From Paulownia fortunei (lineage: Eukaryota; Streptophyta; Magnoliopsida; Lamiales; Paulowniaceae), in the NCBI GenBank assembly GCA_019321725.1, contig CM033107.1, forward strand, positions 24,853,445 through 24,917,444: a stretch of DNA of 64,000 bases, written 5' to 3'. Position 1 is the stretch's first letter. Each line of letters opens with the position of its first letter. Made by a program: the position numbers and the translations under genes. Shown piece after piece: positions 61,871 through 64,000 of this stretch. The notes under the pieces are model-generated. The model was not told the DNA's origin. It worked only from the letters and a program-made list of their open reading frames with translations, and did not search any database.

Positions 61871-63343
61871 TCAAGAACTACTTAATTGCTGCATGACATC
61901 TTGAATCAGAAATGAGATATTCAAGTAAGAAGATCCCCCTTGTTCTAATGCTTCTTTTGCCATTTCTCCCAACTTTTGGGCTCTTCTTCTTCTATCTTTT
62001 CCCTCCTCTTCTTCATCCATCAACTTTTGTATCGATTTTTTCACTTGATCCCACTTCACTAATGCTTTGCTTTGCTCTTCCTGTGCTCCAGGCTTGGCAC
62101 CAACCTCGACTCCTATTCTCACACCGATCTTCAGCACGTGCACGACGAATTTTTCGTTGTAGAATTGTTCCGCAAACATTGGCCAAGTGATCATTGGCAC
62201 ACCCGCACATACGCCTTCCAGTGTCGAATTCCAGCCACAATGCGTTAAGAATCCTCCGACCGATGGATGGGACAATATTAGGACTTGTGGGGCCCATCCA
62301 CGGATTATGAGCCCTCTTCCTTCAACTCTTTGTTCAAATTTCTCATCTGCTAACCATTTCTCTACTTCTGCTGAAGAATCCAGGCCTCTGATGATCCAAA
62401 TGAAAGGGAAATTCGATGCTTCCAATCCCAAACCGATCTCTTTGATCTGTACAGCAGATATACGACAAAGGCTGCCAAAACACGCGTAAATTACAGATCG
62501 GGGCTCCATCGAGTCTAGCCACGATATGCAATACTGCTCATCAATTGAGGCCTTGTTACCTCTATCGGATTTCTCAGCAAGGTTCTTGTTACATAAAGAC
62601 ACTGGACCAATGCACCAAACTTGTTGTATTTCCTTTCTGTATCCCTCCACGTACCCCGGCTCCAGCTCCTCAAAACTATTCACCAGAGTACCCCGTGCAG
62701 AACGCTTAGCTTTTTTTATTTGGTCTATAACACTTTGAAAACGGCATGACGATTTTCTCATCTTTTCTGGCAACTGGGCTTTCGTAAACTCAATTTTGTG
62801 AGGTATATCCGGCACCACAAATGTTTCTGAGTCCGAAATCGCACTCTCTTGAATTTCAGCCTGAGACAGGTTGTGAGAACACAAAAGAGTGAAACATGAT
62901 ATGGTTTCAAAAACATACCTCGGAATCTTGAATTTTTCTGCAAGTTGTTGCGTCCAGGGAAGAGCATTAGTGGAAATTATGCAGCTTGGCCTTGGATCCA
63001 ACTCTCCAACCATTTTCTCAAGTGGGGCTTTCAGCATCTCACATGCCACGAAAAATTCCCAGGCTAAATCCATTGAAGTTAGTGAATCCATGTTTTCACA
63101 TCCTTGAGGCAGCCCAGCTTCTTGGCCTGGAAATTCCAGGGGAATCATTTGAATTCTCAGGCCAGCCTCCACAGCATGCTCAATTGTTGCTTTGTACCTG
63201 ATGGCATTGTGGGGTGTGGTGATTATAGAGACGATTAGGCCACGCCGCGCCAGTAATTTACCAAAGTCTGTCAAGGGAATAATATGACTTTGTGACATCA
63301 AAGGAATGAGAAGGAAGTGAAGCTGATGAACTTCTGAAGCCAT
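61871..63343 (-). CDS. UGT73C-like UDP-glycosyltransferase
   Basis: An intact, intronless frame of 490 residues. The open frame extends upstream, but ATG at 63343 gives the normal UGT start (MASEVHQLHFLLIPLMSQSH). Family-1 UGTs transfer sugar from UDP-sugars to small molecules in the cytosol; UGT73C members act on hormones, flavonoids and triterpenes. Visible features: the catalytic His at residue 20 (SQSH); hydrophobic acceptor-side region; and a full 44-residue PSPG donor box starting WAPQVLILSHPSVGG with HCGWNS and ending MFAEQ, whose last residue Gln is usual for UDP-glucose users. At residue 125, Thr (CIISTNALPWT) replaces the Asp that normally completes the His-Asp dyad, and the usual FHG a few residues later is FET. 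The same changes occur in the neighbouring copy, so they are inherited, not an error. The substrate is unknown. Confidence 0.93.
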   Translation of the reverse strand: MASEVHQLHFLLIPLMSQSHIIPLTDFGKLLARRGLIVSIITTPHNAIRYKATIEHAVEAGLRIQMIPLEFPGQEAGLPQGCENMDSLTSMDLAWEFFVACEMLKAPLEKMVGELDPRPSCIISTNALPWTQQLAEKFKIPRYVFETISCFTLLCSHNLSQAEIQESAISDSETFVVPDIPHKIEFTKAQLPEKMRKSSCRFQSVIDQIKKAKRSARGTLVNSFEELEPGYVEGYRKEIQQVWCIGPVSLCNKNLAEKSDRGNKASIDEQYCISWLDSMEPRSVIYACFGSLCRISAVQIKEIGLGLEASNFPFIWIIRGLDSSAEVEKWLADEKFEQRVEGRGLIIRGWAPQVLILSHPSVGGFLTHCGWNSTLEGVCAGVPMITWPMFAEQFYNEKFVVHVLKIGVRIGVEVGAKPGAQEEQSKALVKWDQVKKSIQKLMDEEEEGKDRRRRAQKLGEMAKEALEQGGSSYLNISFLIQDVMQQLSSS

Positions 63344-64000
63344 TGATGAAATCAAAGAGTTGAGATAAAAATAGAGATGATCAGTTGTGGTAGAGAAGGG
63401 TAATGACTCGAGGGATAAATCTCTCGACCACAACTGCCAGCACTAAATAGTAAATTCAGCAGATTAGGTCGCATTGGAGAGTTTACAGTTGGGTTAATTT
63501 CACTATTACCCCTCTATTCTTGGTTAATATCACCTTATCCCTTTATTATGAATTGTTTTAATTTACTTCTTTATATTCTTATTATATCTTATTTTACTCT
63601 TTGTATTTTCTTTATCTCACTTTGCCATTATATACTTTTAAAATAATAATCAAATTGTCTTTATTTATTATTTATACTAATATTACTTTAAAATATTCTA
63701 AATTTAATATACTTGTAATTAAATACTATTTTTTTTAATTTAATTAATTAATACTTAATATTAAATTTATTTCATACTTTATTGTACTTATTTTATAACT
63801 ATTCTTTCATTAACATAGTTTCTATTAAATTTTTATATCGTAGGTTTTTTATTAACTAATACATTTTGCTTACAAATTTACTACTCATATAAATATTAAA
63901 AATGTATGATATATTTTCAAATCATATTTTGTTAAATAAGTAAAATTTAAGTGATATTTTTTTATTATTAATGGAATTATCAAAATTTCATAGAAATAAT
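63344..64000. other. Upstream region of UGT copy 2, AT-rich
   Basis: The first ~100 bases are the probable leader of the leftward-reading glucosyltransferase. Beyond 63480 the sequence is AT-rich and repetitive in style (TATCACCTTATCCCTTTATT), with no gene seen before the window ends. Confidence 0.5.

Noticed and set aside
1..64000. tRNA, rRNA and snRNA genes, and common MIRNA precursors
   Set aside because: Scanned by eye for T-loop (GGTTCRA) contexts with matching arms and for well-known miRNA sequences; no convincing match apart from the miR399 decoy site. A software scan would be more sensitive.

Overview
This 64 kb window is nuclear DNA from a flowering plant, almost certainly a eudicot. 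It is AT-rich, with multi-exon genes carrying GT-AG introns, long intergenic stretches full of microsatellites and decayed transposons, and plant-only families: a PLATZ zinc-finger protein, a DOXC-type 2-oxoglutarate dioxygenase, a pectinesterase, UGT73-type glucosyltransferases and an IPS1/At4-type miR399 decoy RNA. I cannot fix the species.

Layout from left to right. 493-4601 (-) is a complete seven-exon VPS37 gene (ESCRT-I). 10528-12195 (+) is a PLATZ gene. 19835-21831 (+) is a four-exon 2OG-Fe(II) dioxygenase. About 27420-27850 (+) is a small non-coding RNA with a perfect-looking bulged miR399 decoy site at 27649-27671. 29030-31575 is a nested tandem array. 32228-44996 (+) is a 21-exon PHD-finger/acetyltransferase gene (IDM1-like, about 981 residues), with at least two DNA transposons with flanking duplications in its introns. 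46887-49055 (+) is a five-exon pectinesterase with a polyhistidine tract. 49901-52689 is a pair of ~620-bp direct repeats around a dead MULE transposase fragment. 53730-55183 (-) and 61871-63343 (-) are two tandem UGT73C-like glucosyltransferase genes; the first has a one-base frameshift, and both lack the usual catalytic aspartate.

The genes do not form one pathway. They do look like a conserved neighbourhood. As I recall it, Arabidopsis chromosome 2 carries VPS37-2 (At2g36680), a 2OG dioxygenase (At2g36690), pectinesterases (At2g36700/36710), a PHD/acetyltransferase gene (At2g36720) and the UGT73C cluster (At2g36750-36800) in nearly this order. The miR399-decoy RNA and the PLATZ gene are extra to that list.

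Exon boundaries were worked out by hand from reading frame, splice signals and family similarity. They are consistent in phase throughout, but no transcript evidence was available.
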